A program made the position numbers and the translations under genes. Under the pieces are notes generated by a model. It did not search any database. It was not told the DNA's origin and worked only from the letters and a program-made list of their open reading frames with translations. Source: Desulfobacterales bacterium (GTDB lineage Bacteria > Desulfobacterota > Desulfobacteria > Desulfobacterales > UBA2174_A). Taken from it: a DNA stretch of 24,268 nucleotides. Position 1 is the first letter of the stretch. Every line of letters begins with the position of its first letter. The DNA is taken from positions 1 through 24,268 of the forward strand of contig JALOPD010000019.1 of NCBI GenBank assembly GCA_025454075.1, in the 5' to 3' direction. Of this stretch, positions 15,303 to 24,268 are shown piece after piece.

Positions 15303-16988
15303 ATGAAGATGACCGGCGCCCAGATCTTGATGACGATGCTGAAACAGGAAGGCGTGGACACGCTGTTCGGGTTCCCTGGAGGGGCCGTGATCGACATCTA
15401 CGACGAACTGGCCCGGACCGACATCCGGCACATTCTCGTCCGGCACGAGCAGGGCGCCGTTCACGCCGCCGACGGCTATGCCCGCGCCAGCGGCAAGGTG
15501 GGGGTCTGCCTGGTCACCTCGGGGCCCGGGGCCACCAACACGGTGACGGGCATCGCCTCGGCGCACGCCGACTCCATCCCGGTCGTGGTCATCACCGGCC
15601 AGGTGCCGACCCACCTCATCGGCAACGACGCGTTCCAGGAAGTGGACATCGTCGGCATCACCCGCCCCTGCACCAAGCACAACTACCTGGTGAAATCCCT
15701 GCCCGACCTCGCCCCCACCCTCAAGGAGGCGTTTCACCTCGCCCGGTCGGGCCGGCCCGGGCCCGTGCTGGTGGACATTCCCAAAAACGTCGCCAACGGC
15801 CGCATCGAGTACCTGCCTCCGGGCGAGAACCGCATACGCCCGTACACGGCGACCCCGCAGCCCCACGCCAAGCAGCTGCGGACCGTGGCCAACCTCATCC
15901 GGGAGGCCCGGCGGCCGCTGATCTTCGCAGGCGGCGGCGTCGTTCTCTCCGGCGGCTCGGAGGAGTTGGCGCGCCTGGCGCGGCGGGCGCAGATGCCGGT
16001 CACCACCTCGCTGATGGGCCTGGGCGCATTTCCCGGCGAGGACCCCCTGTTTCTGGGCATGCTCGGCATGCACGGCACCTATGCCTCCAACATGAGCACG
16101 GGCGCCTGCGACCTGATGCTGGCGGTAGGCGTCCGCTTCGACGACCGCGTCACCGGCAAAACCGACGCCTTCGCCTCCCAGGCCGCCATCGTGCACATCG
16201 ACATCGACCCGACCTCCATCCGCAAAAACGTCCCGGTCAGCGTCCCGGTGGTCGGCGACTGCCGCATCAGCCTGCAGCGGTTGAACGAGCTGATCACCGA
16301 GGAGCAGATGCAGGAGATGGTTTCCCGACGGGCCGAGTGGCTGGAGCGCGTCTCTCTGTGGAAGGCCTCCCAGCCCCTCGCCTACTGCCAGGGGGCCACC
16401 ATCAAACCGCAATACGTGGTGGAACAGGTGCATGCCCTCACGCGGGGCGAGGCCATCATCACCACGGAGGTGGGGCAGAATCAGATGTGGGCCGCCCAGT
16501 TCTACCGGTTCAACCGGCCCAACCATTTCATCACTTCCGGCGGCCTCGGAACGATGGGCTTCGGCCTCCCGGCCGCCATCGGCGCCCAGATCGCCTGCCC
16601 GGAAAAAACCGTGGTGGACATCGCCGGCGACGGCAGCATCCAGATGAACATCCAGGAGATGGCCACGGCGGTCCAATACGGGCTGCCGGTCAAGGTCGTC
16701 ATTCTCAACAACGGCTACCTCGGCATGGTCCGGCAGTGGCAGGAGCTTTTTTACGGCGGCCGCTACAGCGCCACGCGCATGAACCATGCGCCGGATTTCG
16801 TCAAGCTGGCCGAAGCCTATGGAGCGGTGGGCCTGCGGGCCACACGCCCCGATGAGGTCGCACCGGTGCTGAAGGAGGGTCTGGCCCTGCGCCGGCCCGT
16901 GATCATGGATTTCGTGGTGGATGCCGAGGAGAGCGTCTATCCGATGGTGCCGTCCGGTGCGCCGCTCACGGAAATGCTGCTCGTATAG
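15303..16988 (+). CDS. ilvB: Acetolactate synthase (acetohydroxyacid synthase) large subunit
   Basis: The 561-residue thiamine-diphosphate enzyme joins pyruvate with pyruvate (valine/leucine branch) or with 2-oxobutyrate (isoleucine branch). The N-terminal domain holds the catalytic Glu49 in LVRHEQGAVHAADGYAR and TSGPGATNTVTGIASAHADS. The central FAD-binding domain includes VGVRFDDRVTGK. The C-terminal ThDP-binding domain carries GDGSIQMN (Gly442-Asp-Gly) and ILNNGYLGMVRQWQELFY (Asn at 469), and ends PMVPSGAPLTEMLLV. The length and motif order are standard for the catalytic subunit. It is the first structural gene behind the attenuator. The small subunit ilvN starts 16 bp later. Confidence 0.97.
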   Translation: MKMTGAQILMTMLKQEGVDTLFGFPGGAVIDIYDELARTDIRHILVRHEQGAVHAADGYARASGKVGVCLVTSGPGATNTVTGIASAHADSIPVVVITGQVPTHLIGNDAFQEVDIVGITRPCTKHNYLVKSLPDLAPTLKEAFHLARSGRPGPVLVDIPKNVANGRIEYLPPGENRIRPYTATPQPHAKQLRTVANLIREARRPLIFAGGGVVLSGGSEELARLARRAQMPVTTSLMGLGAFPGEDPLFLGMLGMHGTYASNMSTGACDLMLAVGVRFDDRVTGKTDAFASQAAIVHIDIDPTSIRKNVPVSVPVVGDCRISLQRLNELITEEQMQEMVSRRAEWLERVSLWKASQPLAYCQGATIKPQYVVEQVHALTRGEAIITTEVGQNQMWAAQFYRFNRPNHFITSGGLGTMGFGLPAAIGAQIACPEKTVVDIAGDGSIQMNIQEMATAVQYGLPVKVVILNNGYLGMVRQWQELFYGGRYSATRMNHAPDFVKLAEAYGAVGLRATRPDEVAPVLKEGLALRRPVIMDFVVDAEESVYPMVPSGAPLTEMLLV

Positions 16989-17004
16989 CAATGAAGAGGA
17001 CGGG

Positions 17005-17493
17005 ATGAACGCGGAAAAACACGTCATGACCATGCTGGTCGACAACGAGCCGGGGGTGGTGTCCCGGGTGGCGGGATTGTTCAGCGGCAAGGGTTTCAAC
17101 ATCGAGAGCATCTGCGGCAGCCCGACGAACGACCCGAAAGTTTCGCGCATCACCATCGTCACCCAGGCCGACGCGCCGGTCGTGGAGCAGATCGAAAAGC
17201 AGCTGCGCAAGCTGGTCAACATCATCAAGCTGCGCAGCCTGAACGGGCCGCGCTGCGTGCGGCGCGAACTCACGCTGGCCTGCATCACCGTCAAGCCGGA
17301 GCAGCGCGCCGAGGTCCTGCGGATCGTGGACCTTGCCGGCGGGAAGATCGTCGACGCGGGTCTCAGCCACCTGATCGTCGAGGTGTCCGGCGAGCAGGAG
17401 GAGGTCCAGACGACCCTGAACCTTCTGCAGCCCTACGGAATCAAGAAGCTCGCGCGCACCGGACCCATTGGGCTGATTCGCGAGCCGAAATGA
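17005..17493 (+). CDS. ilvN: Acetolactate synthase small (regulatory) subunit
   Basis: The protein has 162 residues. An N-terminal ACT domain (VMTMLVDNEPGVVSRVAGLF, SGKGFNIESICGSPTND) normally binds valine for feedback inhibition. A C-terminal domain (RRELTLACITVKPEQRAEVL … TGPIGLIREPK) completes the long ilvH/ilvN type. The ATG at 17005 is chosen because GAGGA precedes it and the conserved N-terminus starts there; the open frame runs upstream only into ilvB. It binds and activates IlvB. A structured palindromic element begins at the base after its stop codon and separates it from ilvC. Confidence 0.96.
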   Translation: MNAEKHVMTMLVDNEPGVVSRVAGLFSGKGFNIESICGSPTNDPKVSRITIVTQADAPVVEQIEKQLRKLVNIIKLRSLNGPRCVRRELTLACITVKPEQRAEVLRIVDLAGGKIVDAGLSHLIVEVSGEQEEVQTTLNLLQPYGIKKLARTGPIGLIREPK

Positions 17494-17619
17494 GACGACA
17501 GCGCAGAAAGCCCGATGTCTGCGTTGCGCTTCGCCCCGCGGTTGCTGCGGCGTACGAAAAGTACGCCTCGCTCCACGGGACCCGCGCGCCTTGGCCTCGG
17601 ATCTTTGTGCGCTGTCGTC
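17494..17619. repeat. 126-bp nested palindromic element between ilvN and ilvC (REP/MITE-like)
   Basis: Perfect 12-bp inverted termini, GACGACAGCGCA (17494-17505) and TGCGCTGTCGTC (17608-17619), enclose more pairing: AAAG with CTTT, CCGA with TCGG, CCCGCGG (17535-17541) with CCACGGG (17573-17579, one mismatch), and a central GGCGTAC (17549-17555) with GTACGCC (17561-17567) around a GAAAA loop. Almost the whole element can fold into one long interrupted hairpin. It starts immediately after the ilvN stop. It contains no convincing gene and is not seen elsewhere in the window. From memory, similar GGCGTAC…GTACGCC intergenic repeats occur in deltaproteobacterial genomes, but I cannot verify this. 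It could be a non-autonomous mobile repeat, an RNA processing site or a partial terminator. Confidence 0.65.
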
Positions 17620-17684
17620 GACATGGCTTTGGATGCTCGAACCTTCGTTATTGAAAATTCAGAAAAAGAAAAGGAGCGGATTAC

Positions 17685-18734
17685 ATGGCGACATTCGATT
17701 TCGGCGGAGTGATGGAAGAAGTGGTGACGGAAGACGAGTTCCCCCTGCAGAAGGCCCGGGAGATCCTGCAGAAAGAGGTGGTGGCCGTCGTGGGCTACGG
17801 CGTCCAGGGCCCCGGCCAGGCCCTCAACATGCGCGACAACGGCATCCGCGTGATCGTCGGCCAGCGCAAAGGAGGGACATCCTGGGAGCGGGCTCTGGCC
17901 GACGGCTTCGCCCCCGGAGAGACCCTGTTTTCGCCGGAGGAGGCCGCCGAGCGGGCCACAGTGATCCAGTATCTGCTCTCCGACGCCGGCCAGGTGGCCA
18001 TGTGGCCGCGGATCAAAGCCTGCCTGAAGGACGGCGACACGCTCTATTTCTCCCACGGTTTCGCCATCGTCTACAAGGACCAGACCGGGATCGTCCCGCC
18101 GACGAACGTCGATGTCGTCCTGGTGGCGCCGAAAGGCTCCGGCCGCACGGTGCGCACCAACTTCCTGGACGGCAGCGGCATCAACGCGAGCTTTGCCGTT
18201 TTCCAGGACGCCACGGGCAGGGCCAAGGAAAAGGCGCTGGCGCTCGGGATCGCCATCGGCTCCGGGTATCTGTTCCCCACCACGTTCGAACGCGAGGTCG
18301 TCAGCGATCTCACCGGCGAGCGCGGGATCCTCATGGGCGCCTTGGCGGGCGTGATGGAGGCCCAGTACGACCTGCTGCGCCGGAACGGCCACAGCCCGAG
18401 CGAGGCCTTCAACGAAACCGTCGAGGAACTGACCCAGAGCCTCATCGGCCTGGTGGGCGCCAAGGGGATGGACTGGATGTTCGCCAATTGCTCCACCACG
18501 GCCCAGCGCGGGGCGCTGGACTGGGCCCCCCGCTTCCGGGACGCGGTGGCGCCGGTGTTCGCGCAGCTCTACCAGCGGGTCAAGAGCGGCGAGGAGACGC
18601 GGCGCGTCCTGCAGGCCAACAGCACCCCCGACTACCGCGAGAAGCTCGACAAGGAGCTCGCGGCGATGCACAACTTGGAAATGTGGCGTGCGGGGGCCGC
18701 CGTGCGCTCGCTGCGGCCGGAAAACCGCAAGTAA
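17685..18734 (+). CDS. ilvC: Ketol-acid reductoisomerase (NADP+), Bacteroidetes-type variant
   Basis: The 349-residue enzyme isomerises and reduces acetohydroxyacids to 2,3-dihydroxyacids. The Rossmann motif reads GYGVQGPGQALNMRDNG instead of the more common GYGSQGHAQALNLRDSG. The cofactor loop GQRKGGTSW fits NADPH. The HGF motif has His124 (YFSHGF), and the metal-binding part includes Asp208 and Glu212 (DLTGERG) and AFNETVEELTQSLIG. The C-terminus MWRAGAAVRSLRPEN and the length above the usual ~330 match the type I remember from Bacteroidetes, so horizontal origin is possible; base composition looks like the neighbours. AAGGAG precedes the ATG. A 191-bp gap holding a palindromic element separates it from ilvN. 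cimA follows after 55 bp. Confidence 0.95.
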   Translation: MATFDFGGVMEEVVTEDEFPLQKAREILQKEVVAVVGYGVQGPGQALNMRDNGIRVIVGQRKGGTSWERALADGFAPGETLFSPEEAAERATVIQYLLSDAGQVAMWPRIKACLKDGDTLYFSHGFAIVYKDQTGIVPPTNVDVVLVAPKGSGRTVRTNFLDGSGINASFAVFQDATGRAKEKALALGIAIGSGYLFPTTFEREVVSDLTGERGILMGALAGVMEAQYDLLRRNGHSPSEAFNETVEELTQSLIGLVGAKGMDWMFANCSTTAQRGALDWAPRFRDAVAPVFAQLYQRVKSGEETRRVLQANSTPDYREKLDKELAAMHNLEMWRAGAAVRSLRPENRK

Positions 18735-18789
18735 AGAGGAGCCGGGTGGAACCCGGTTGACGAACGCCATCTCCCCGGGGAGAAGATGC

Positions 18790-20400
<1,611 letters not shown>

Positions 20401-20523
20401 CCGAAATGGCATTCGAGTATCTTGGTATTCAGGTCTTCTGATGACACCGGCCACACAAGACCTTTTACCAAACACCTCGATAACCAAATACCCAAACACC
20501 TTGTTGCCCAAAAGGAGCTCCCC
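20401..20523. other. AT-richer gap between cimA and leuA with short repeats
   Basis: These 123 bp are visibly less GC-rich than the flanking genes. They hold a 10-base direct repeat CCAAACACCT (20468-20477 and 20492-20501, 24 bp apart) and a 7-bp inverted repeat AGGTCTT/AAGACCT (20431-20437 and 20457-20463). No clear promoter or terminator is visible. A good AAGGAG site precedes leuA. An internal control point is possible but unproven. Confidence 0.4.
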
Positions 20524-22062
20524 ATGACCGATCGCGTGATCATCTTCGACACCACCCTGCGGGACGGCGAGCAGAGCCCGGGGGCCAGCATGAACGCTGC
20601 GGAGAAGATGCGGATTGCCATCCAGCTGGAAAAGCTCGGCGTCGACGTCATCGAGGCCGGCTTCCCGGCCGCTTCGGAGGGCGACTTCGAGGCCGTCTCC
20701 CAGATCGCCGGCCGTTTGAAACAATCCGAGGTGGCCGGCCTGGCCCGCGCCGCCCGGCCGGACATCGACCGCGCCTGGCAGGCGATCCGGCATGCGGCGC
20801 GGCCGCGCATCCACACCTTCATCGCGACCTCCGACATCCACCTGGAGCACAAGCTCAAGATGAGCCGCGACGAGGTGGTCCGGGCCGCCGTCGCGGCCGT
20901 GGCCTATGCCAAATCCCTCACGGACAACGTCGAATTTTCAGCCGAAGACGGCTCGCGCAGCGACCGCGACTACCTGTGCCGGGTGTTCGAAGCGGCCATT
21001 GCCGCCGGCGCCACGACCGTGAATCTGCCCGACACGGTGGGGTACGCGATCCCCGGCGAGTTCGCGGAGCTCGTGGGCTACATCCGCCAGCACACCCCCA
21101 ACATCGGCCGGGCCGTGCTGAGCGTCCACTGCCACGATGACCTGGGGCTGGCGACGGCCAACACTCTGGCCGCCATCCACCACGGGGCGCGGCAGGCGGA
21201 GGTGACGATCAACGGCATCGGCGAGCGGGCCGGGAACACCTCGCTGGAGGAGGTGGTGATGGCCCTGCACACGCGCGCCAATTTCCTGAAGTCGGGCACC
21301 CGCATCAAAACCGAGTACATCTACCCGACCAGCCGCCTGGTGAGCATGATCACCGGCCTGCTTGTGCAGCCCAACAAAGCCATCGTCGGCGCCAACGCCT
21401 TCGCCCACGAGGCCGGCATCCACCAGGACGGGGTCCTCAAAAACCCCATGACCTATGAGATCATGAAACCCGAAACCATCGGGTTGAGCGCCAACCGGCT
21501 CGTCCTCGGCAAGCACTCCGGCCGGCACGCGCTACGCACGCAGCTCAAGGACCTGGGCTACGACCTGTCGGACGAAGAGCTGAACCTGGTCTTCGGGAAG
21601 TTCAAGGAGCTGGCGGACAAGAAAAAGCACGTCATGGACGAGGACCTCGAGGCCATCGTCACGGAAGGCATCCTGAGGACCGCGGACGTCTTCGTGCTCG
21701 ATTATCTGCACGTGACGGCCGGGACCACGGTGCTGCCCATGGCGAGCGTGCGGCTCAAGATCAACGGCCGCCCCGCCCAGGATGCCGGCTACGGCAACGG
21801 CCCGATCGACGCCGCCTACAACACGATCGCCAAGCTCACGGGTACGAGCTCCGAGTTGATGCGGTTTTCGATCAGCGCCCTCACCGGCGGCACCGATGCC
21901 ATGGGCGAAGTGACGGTGCGGTTGCGGGAAAACGGGCTTCTGGCCCTGGGCAAGGGCGCCGACCCGGACATCATCACGGCCAGCGCCAAGGCCTACATTA
22001 ACGGGCTGAACCGGCTGGAGTACCTGAAGAGCCACCCGATGCAGGAAGCGGTGGGGCTGTGA
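20524..22062 (+). CDS. leuA: 2-Isopropylmalate synthase
   Basis: The 512-residue enzyme condenses 2-oxoisovalerate with acetyl-CoA, the first committed step to leucine. The barrel opens FDTTLRDGEQSPGASMN, with VDVIEAGFPAASEGDFEAV, metal-binding HCHDDLGLATANTLAA and NGIGERAGNTSLEEVVMAL, and AHEAGIHQDGVLKN. The C-terminal allosteric domain (about residues 390-500) normally binds leucine and includes YGNGPIDAAYNTIAKLTG. The length matches long-form LeuA. The ATG at 20524 follows AAGGAG by 7 bases and starts the conserved sequence; the longer open frame upstream has no conserved residues. It is the last gene of the operon in this window; leuCDB are not here. Two hairpins follow it. Confidence 0.96.
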   Translation: MTDRVIIFDTTLRDGEQSPGASMNAAEKMRIAIQLEKLGVDVIEAGFPAASEGDFEAVSQIAGRLKQSEVAGLARAARPDIDRAWQAIRHAARPRIHTFIATSDIHLEHKLKMSRDEVVRAAVAAVAYAKSLTDNVEFSAEDGSRSDRDYLCRVFEAAIAAGATTVNLPDTVGYAIPGEFAELVGYIRQHTPNIGRAVLSVHCHDDLGLATANTLAAIHHGARQAEVTINGIGERAGNTSLEEVVMALHTRANFLKSGTRIKTEYIYPTSRLVSMITGLLVQPNKAIVGANAFAHEAGIHQDGVLKNPMTYEIMKPETIGLSANRLVLGKHSGRHALRTQLKDLGYDLSDEELNLVFGKFKELADKKKHVMDEDLEAIVTEGILRTADVFVLDYLHVTAGTTVLPMASVRLKINGRPAQDAGYGNGPIDAAYNTIAKLTGTSSELMRFSISALTGGTDAMGEVTVRLRENGLLALGKGADPDIITASAKAYINGLNRLEYLKSHPMQEAVGL

Positions 22063-22089
22063 GAAAAAGGGATGCGGGATGAAGATTCC

Positions 22090-22140
22090 TGCGGGGTCTC
22101 ACCCCGCATGCCGATCGCCCCGCAGCGACGATCGGGTTTC
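22090..22140. terminator. Two tandem hairpins between convergent leuA and pyrD
   Basis: TGCGGGGT/ACCCCGCA (22090-22097 and 22101-22108, 3-base loop) is followed by CCGATCG/CGATCGG (22111-22117 and 22129-22135) and then GTTTCTT. The second, with its short T-rich tail, suits termination of leuA. Read on the other strand the same hairpins could end pyrD, whose stop lies at 22141. The T-runs are weak. Confidence 0.5.
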
Positions 22141-23064
22141 TTACGTCTCCAGCGTACCCACGAGATCGGCGATGTCCCGGATGCCGTGCAGCCGGAGATA
22201 GTGCTCGATGCCCGCAATGACATCCAGCGCCGTGCGGGGGTCGATGAAATTGGCGGTGCCGATCTGAACGGCCGTGGCCCCGGCGATGAGGAACTCGATG
22301 GCGTCCTCGGCCCGCCGGATCCCGCCGATGCCGATGACCGGGACCCGCACCGTGCGGGCCACCTGCCACACCATGCGCAAGGCCACGGGCTTGATGGCCG
22401 GCCCGGACAGGCCGCCGGTGATGTTGGCCAAGCGCGGCCGCCGGGTTTCGATGTCGATGGCCATGCCCGTGATGGTGTTGATGAGCGAAACGGCGTCGGC
22501 GCCGGCCTGCTCCACGCTGCGGGCGATGACGGTGATGTCCGTGACGTTGGGGGAGAGCTTGACGATCACGGGCTTGCGGGTCCTCTTCCGGACCGCCGCA
22601 ACGACGCGTGCGGCCGCCAGGGGGTCCACCCCGAAGACGACCCCCCCGGCCTTCACGTTCGGGCAGGAGATGTTCACTTCGAGGGCCGCAATTCCATCGA
22701 TGGCTTCGATGCGCGCGGACAGGGCCGCGTACTCGTCGACGGAGGTGCCGTAGATATTGGCGATGACCGGTGGCTGCAGGGTGCGCAAAAAAAGCATCTT
22801 TTCGGCCTCGAAGACGTCGATGCCCACGTTTTCCAGCCCGATGGCGTTCAGCATGCCGCAGGCGGTCTCGACGATGCGCGGCGGCGGGTTGCCTTTGACG
22901 GGTTTGAGGGCCAACCCCTTGACGATGATGGCCCCCAGCCGGTTCAAATCGACCAGCGACTCGAATTCCCGCGCGTAGCCGAAGGTTCCGGAGGCGGTCA
23001 TGACCGGGTTTTTGAGCGCCAGGCCGCCGATCGTGACCGCCATATTGGCTGTTGCGTTCGACAT
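22141..23064 (-). CDS. pyrD: Dihydroorotate dehydrogenase, class 1B catalytic subunit
   Basis: This 307-residue FMN enzyme oxidises dihydroorotate to orotate in pyrimidine synthesis. Typical segments are LKNPVMTASGTFGYAREF, NPPPRIVETACGMLNAIGLE, the catalytic-loop cysteine Cys134 in LEVNISCPNVKAGGVVFG, and PVIVKLSPNVTDI, with phosphate-binding VPVIGIGGIRRAEDA and GATAVQIGTANF. SCPNVKxGG marks class 1B, which works as a heterotetramer with PyrK (FAD and 2Fe-2S) and uses NAD+. No pyrK is adjacent: upstream is a divergent regulator and downstream the convergent leuA, so the partner must be elsewhere or absent. The ATG at 23064 has GAAGAGG only two bases away; an ATG eight codons later is an alternative. 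Confidence 0.94.
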   Translation of the reverse strand: MSNATANMAVTIGGLALKNPVMTASGTFGYAREFESLVDLNRLGAIIVKGLALKPVKGNPPPRIVETACGMLNAIGLENVGIDVFEAEKMLFLRTLQPPVIANIYGTSVDEYAALSARIEAIDGIAALEVNISCPNVKAGGVVFGVDPLAAARVVAAVRKRTRKPVIVKLSPNVTDITVIARSVEQAGADAVSLINTITGMAIDIETRRPRLANITGGLSGPAIKPVALRMVWQVARTVRVPVIGIGGIRRAEDAIEFLIAGATAVQIGTANFIDPRTALDVIAGIEHYLRLHGIRDIADLVGTLET

Positions 23065-23147
23065 GGCCTCTTCTTACCACAGCCCTTCCCCAAGTCAAGG
23101 CGGCCGGCCCCATGGCCAAACGTCGCTCGCGGATTTCCCCGGGACGC

Positions 23148-23176
23148 TTGCGGAACAGACATTCCAGTGTTATTAT
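23148..23176 (+). promoter_or_regulatory. Candidate promoter of the PAS/sigma-54 activator gene
   Basis: TTGCGG (23148-23153) is separated by 17 bp from TATTAT (23171-23176), a near-consensus -10 box, 37 bp before the start codon. The -35 box is only half conserved. A weaker sigma-54-like match, TGGTAA-N5-TTGTC, lies at 23177-23192 just downstream. Confidence 0.45.
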
Positions 23177-23212
23177 TGGTAAAAATTTTGTCTTGCCATC
23201 GGGTATGCCTCC

Positions 23213-24268
23213 ATGGACCTGTCCTCGCACTGGAAAACCATCATCGACACCCTCAAGGAAGGGCTGGTGGTGGTCGGCCCGGACGGCACCATCGCGGCCG
23301 TCAACCCGGCGGCGGAGCTGCTGACCGGGTATTCCGCCGACGAATTGATCGGGCAATCCTGCCGGATGCTGGATTGCACGGGGTGTGTCATTTTCGGCCA
23401 GGGGACGGGAGAGAAGTGGTGCAAGCTGTTCCAGGACGGCACGGTCAAGGCCAAGAAATGCCTGATCACCAGCAAGGACCATCACTCCGTCAGCATCCTC
23501 AAAAATGCCACGGTGCTGCGCGACGCGGACGGCCGGGTCATCGGCGCGGTGGAGACCCTGACCGACATCTCCGAAATCGTGCGCCAGCAGGAGGAGATCC
23601 TGGCGCTGCGCAAAACCCTGGACCTGGACGACAACTATTTCGGGATCCTCGGCAAGTCCGCACCCATGCAGCGCCTGTTCGAGATGATTCAAAGCGTCTC
23701 GCAGTCCGACACGCCGGTGATGATCAACGGCCAGAGCGGGACCGGCAAGGAAATGGCGGCGCGCGCCATCCACTGGGCAAGCCCCCGGGAATGCAAGCCG
23801 TTCATCAAGGTCAACTGCGCCGCGCTCAATGAAAACCTTCTCGAAAGCGAGCTTTTCGGCCACGTGAAGGGTGCGTACACCGGGGCGGACCGCAGCCGCA
23901 TCGGACGCTTCGAAGCCGCGAGCGGCGGCAGTATTTTTCTGGACGAGATCGGCGACATCCCGCTTTCAACCCAGGTCAAGCTGCTGCGGGTCCTGGAGGA
24001 AAAGGAAATCGAGCGGGTCGGCGACCATACCCCCATCCGGGTGGACGTGCGCATCATCACGGCCACGAACAAGAACATCGAGGATCTGATCGCGCAAGGA
24101 CGGTTCCGCGAAGATCTTTACTTTCGGGTGAACGTTTTTCCGCTCACCATCCCTCCGCTCAAGGATCGACCCGAGGACATCCCCATCATCATTCAGCACT
24201 TCCTCGAACAGCACAACCAGAAAAGCGCCAAGAAGGTCACCGGCCTCTCCCCCGAGGCCGTGGCCCGG
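23213..24268 (+). CDS. PAS-domain sigma-54-dependent transcriptional activator (3' end missing)
   Basis: The frame is open from ATG 23213 to the window edge (352 codons) and continues beyond it. Residues 5-125 form a PAS domain (LKEGLVVVGPDGTIAAVNPA … VIGAVETLTDISE) with cysteines at 50, 55, 58, 70 and 83. A short coiled linker leads to the AAA+ domain: Walker A GQSGTGKE (173-180), LLESELFGHVKGAYTGA with the sigma-54-contacting loop GAYTGA (220-225), Walker B SIFLDEIGD, and ATNKNIEDLIAQGRFREDLYFR. The missing part should hold the rest of AAA+ and probably a Fis-type DNA-binding helix-turn-helix. No receiver domain precedes PAS, so it likely senses a cytoplasmic signal directly. The start lacks a good ribosome site. 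Target genes cannot be inferred; pyrD is divergent. Confidence 0.93.
   Translation, partial: MDLSSHWKTIIDTLKEGLVVVGPDGTIAAVNPAAELLTGYSADELIGQSCRMLDCTGCVIFGQGTGEKWCKLFQDGTVKAKKCLITSKDHHSVSILKNATVLRDADGRVIGAVETLTDISEIVRQQEEILALRKTLDLDDNYFGILGKSAPMQRLFEMIQSVSQSDTPVMINGQSGTGKEMAARAIHWASPRECKPFIKVNCAALNENLLESELFGHVKGAYTGADRSRIGRFEAASGGSIFLDEIGDIPLSTQVKLLRVLEEKEIERVGDHTPIRVDVRIITATNKNIEDLIAQGRFREDLYFRVNVFPLTIPPLKDRPEDIPIIIQHFLEQHNQKSAKKVTGLSPEAVAR

Noticed and set aside
15285..17294. Long open frame antisense to ilvB and ilvN
   Set aside because: It spans two real genes on the opposite strand and has no domain signature.
17629..17657. Possible internal promoter before ilvC (TTGGAT, 17 bp, TGAAAA)
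   Set aside because: Both boxes match consensus poorly. The AT-rich stretch may only serve the ribosome site.
23177..23192. Sigma-54-type promoter TGGTAA-N5-TTGTC before the activator gene
   Set aside because: Spacing is right but the key -12 GC is replaced by GT, and a better sigma-70-like promoter lies just upstream.

Overview
The window is GC-rich, densely coded housekeeping DNA. It looks like a Gram-negative bacterium, most likely one of the former Deltaproteobacteria (Desulfobacterota); this is inferred from gene content and order, not from a search. Lipopolysaccharide transport genes (lptA, lptE) imply an outer membrane. The order rng-yajC-secD-secF-dprA-topA, a cysteine-rich PAS/sigma-54 activator and citramalate-based isoleucine synthesis all fit that group. 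No phage, transposase, CRISPR array, tRNA or rRNA was seen.

Layout. 1-82: the last codons of a membrane protein resembling SpmB. 130-714: lptA (+). 711-2906, minus strand: murJ, an ftsB/divIC-like gene and a small TPR gene, tightly packed (cell wall and division). 3002-3268: rpsT (+), divergent from murJ, with a strong promoter and a TTG start. 3367-6548, minus: leuS then lptE. 6793-8256: rng (RNase G). 8403-11497: yajC-secD-secF (Sec accessory complex) behind two candidate promoters. 11609-15029: dprA-topA. 15049-22062: a branched-chain amino acid operon, ilvB-ilvN-ilvC-cimA-leuA. 22141-23064, minus: pyrD of class 1B. 23213-end: start of a PAS/AAA+ sigma-54-dependent activator, cut by the window edge.

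The richest non-coding signal is the leader before ilvB. A TTGACA promoter is followed by a 32-codon peptide in which 15 residues are Ile, Leu or Val. After it come a 13-bp hairpin with a nine-T run and a perfect 10-base antiterminator pairing: a complete ribosome-mediated attenuator that appears to control the operon. Between ilvN and ilvC lies a 126-bp nested palindromic element. The ilvC after it encodes a ketol-acid reductoisomerase whose motifs I associate with the Bacteroidetes type, so that part of the operon may have been exchanged. ilvB/ilvN and ilvC act in valine, leucine and isoleucine synthesis, cimA opens a threonine-independent route to isoleucine, and leuA opens the leucine branch.

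I found no wholly unknown multi-gene system. The attenuator, the palindromic element, the unusual KARI and the cysteine-rich PAS sensor deserve a second look.
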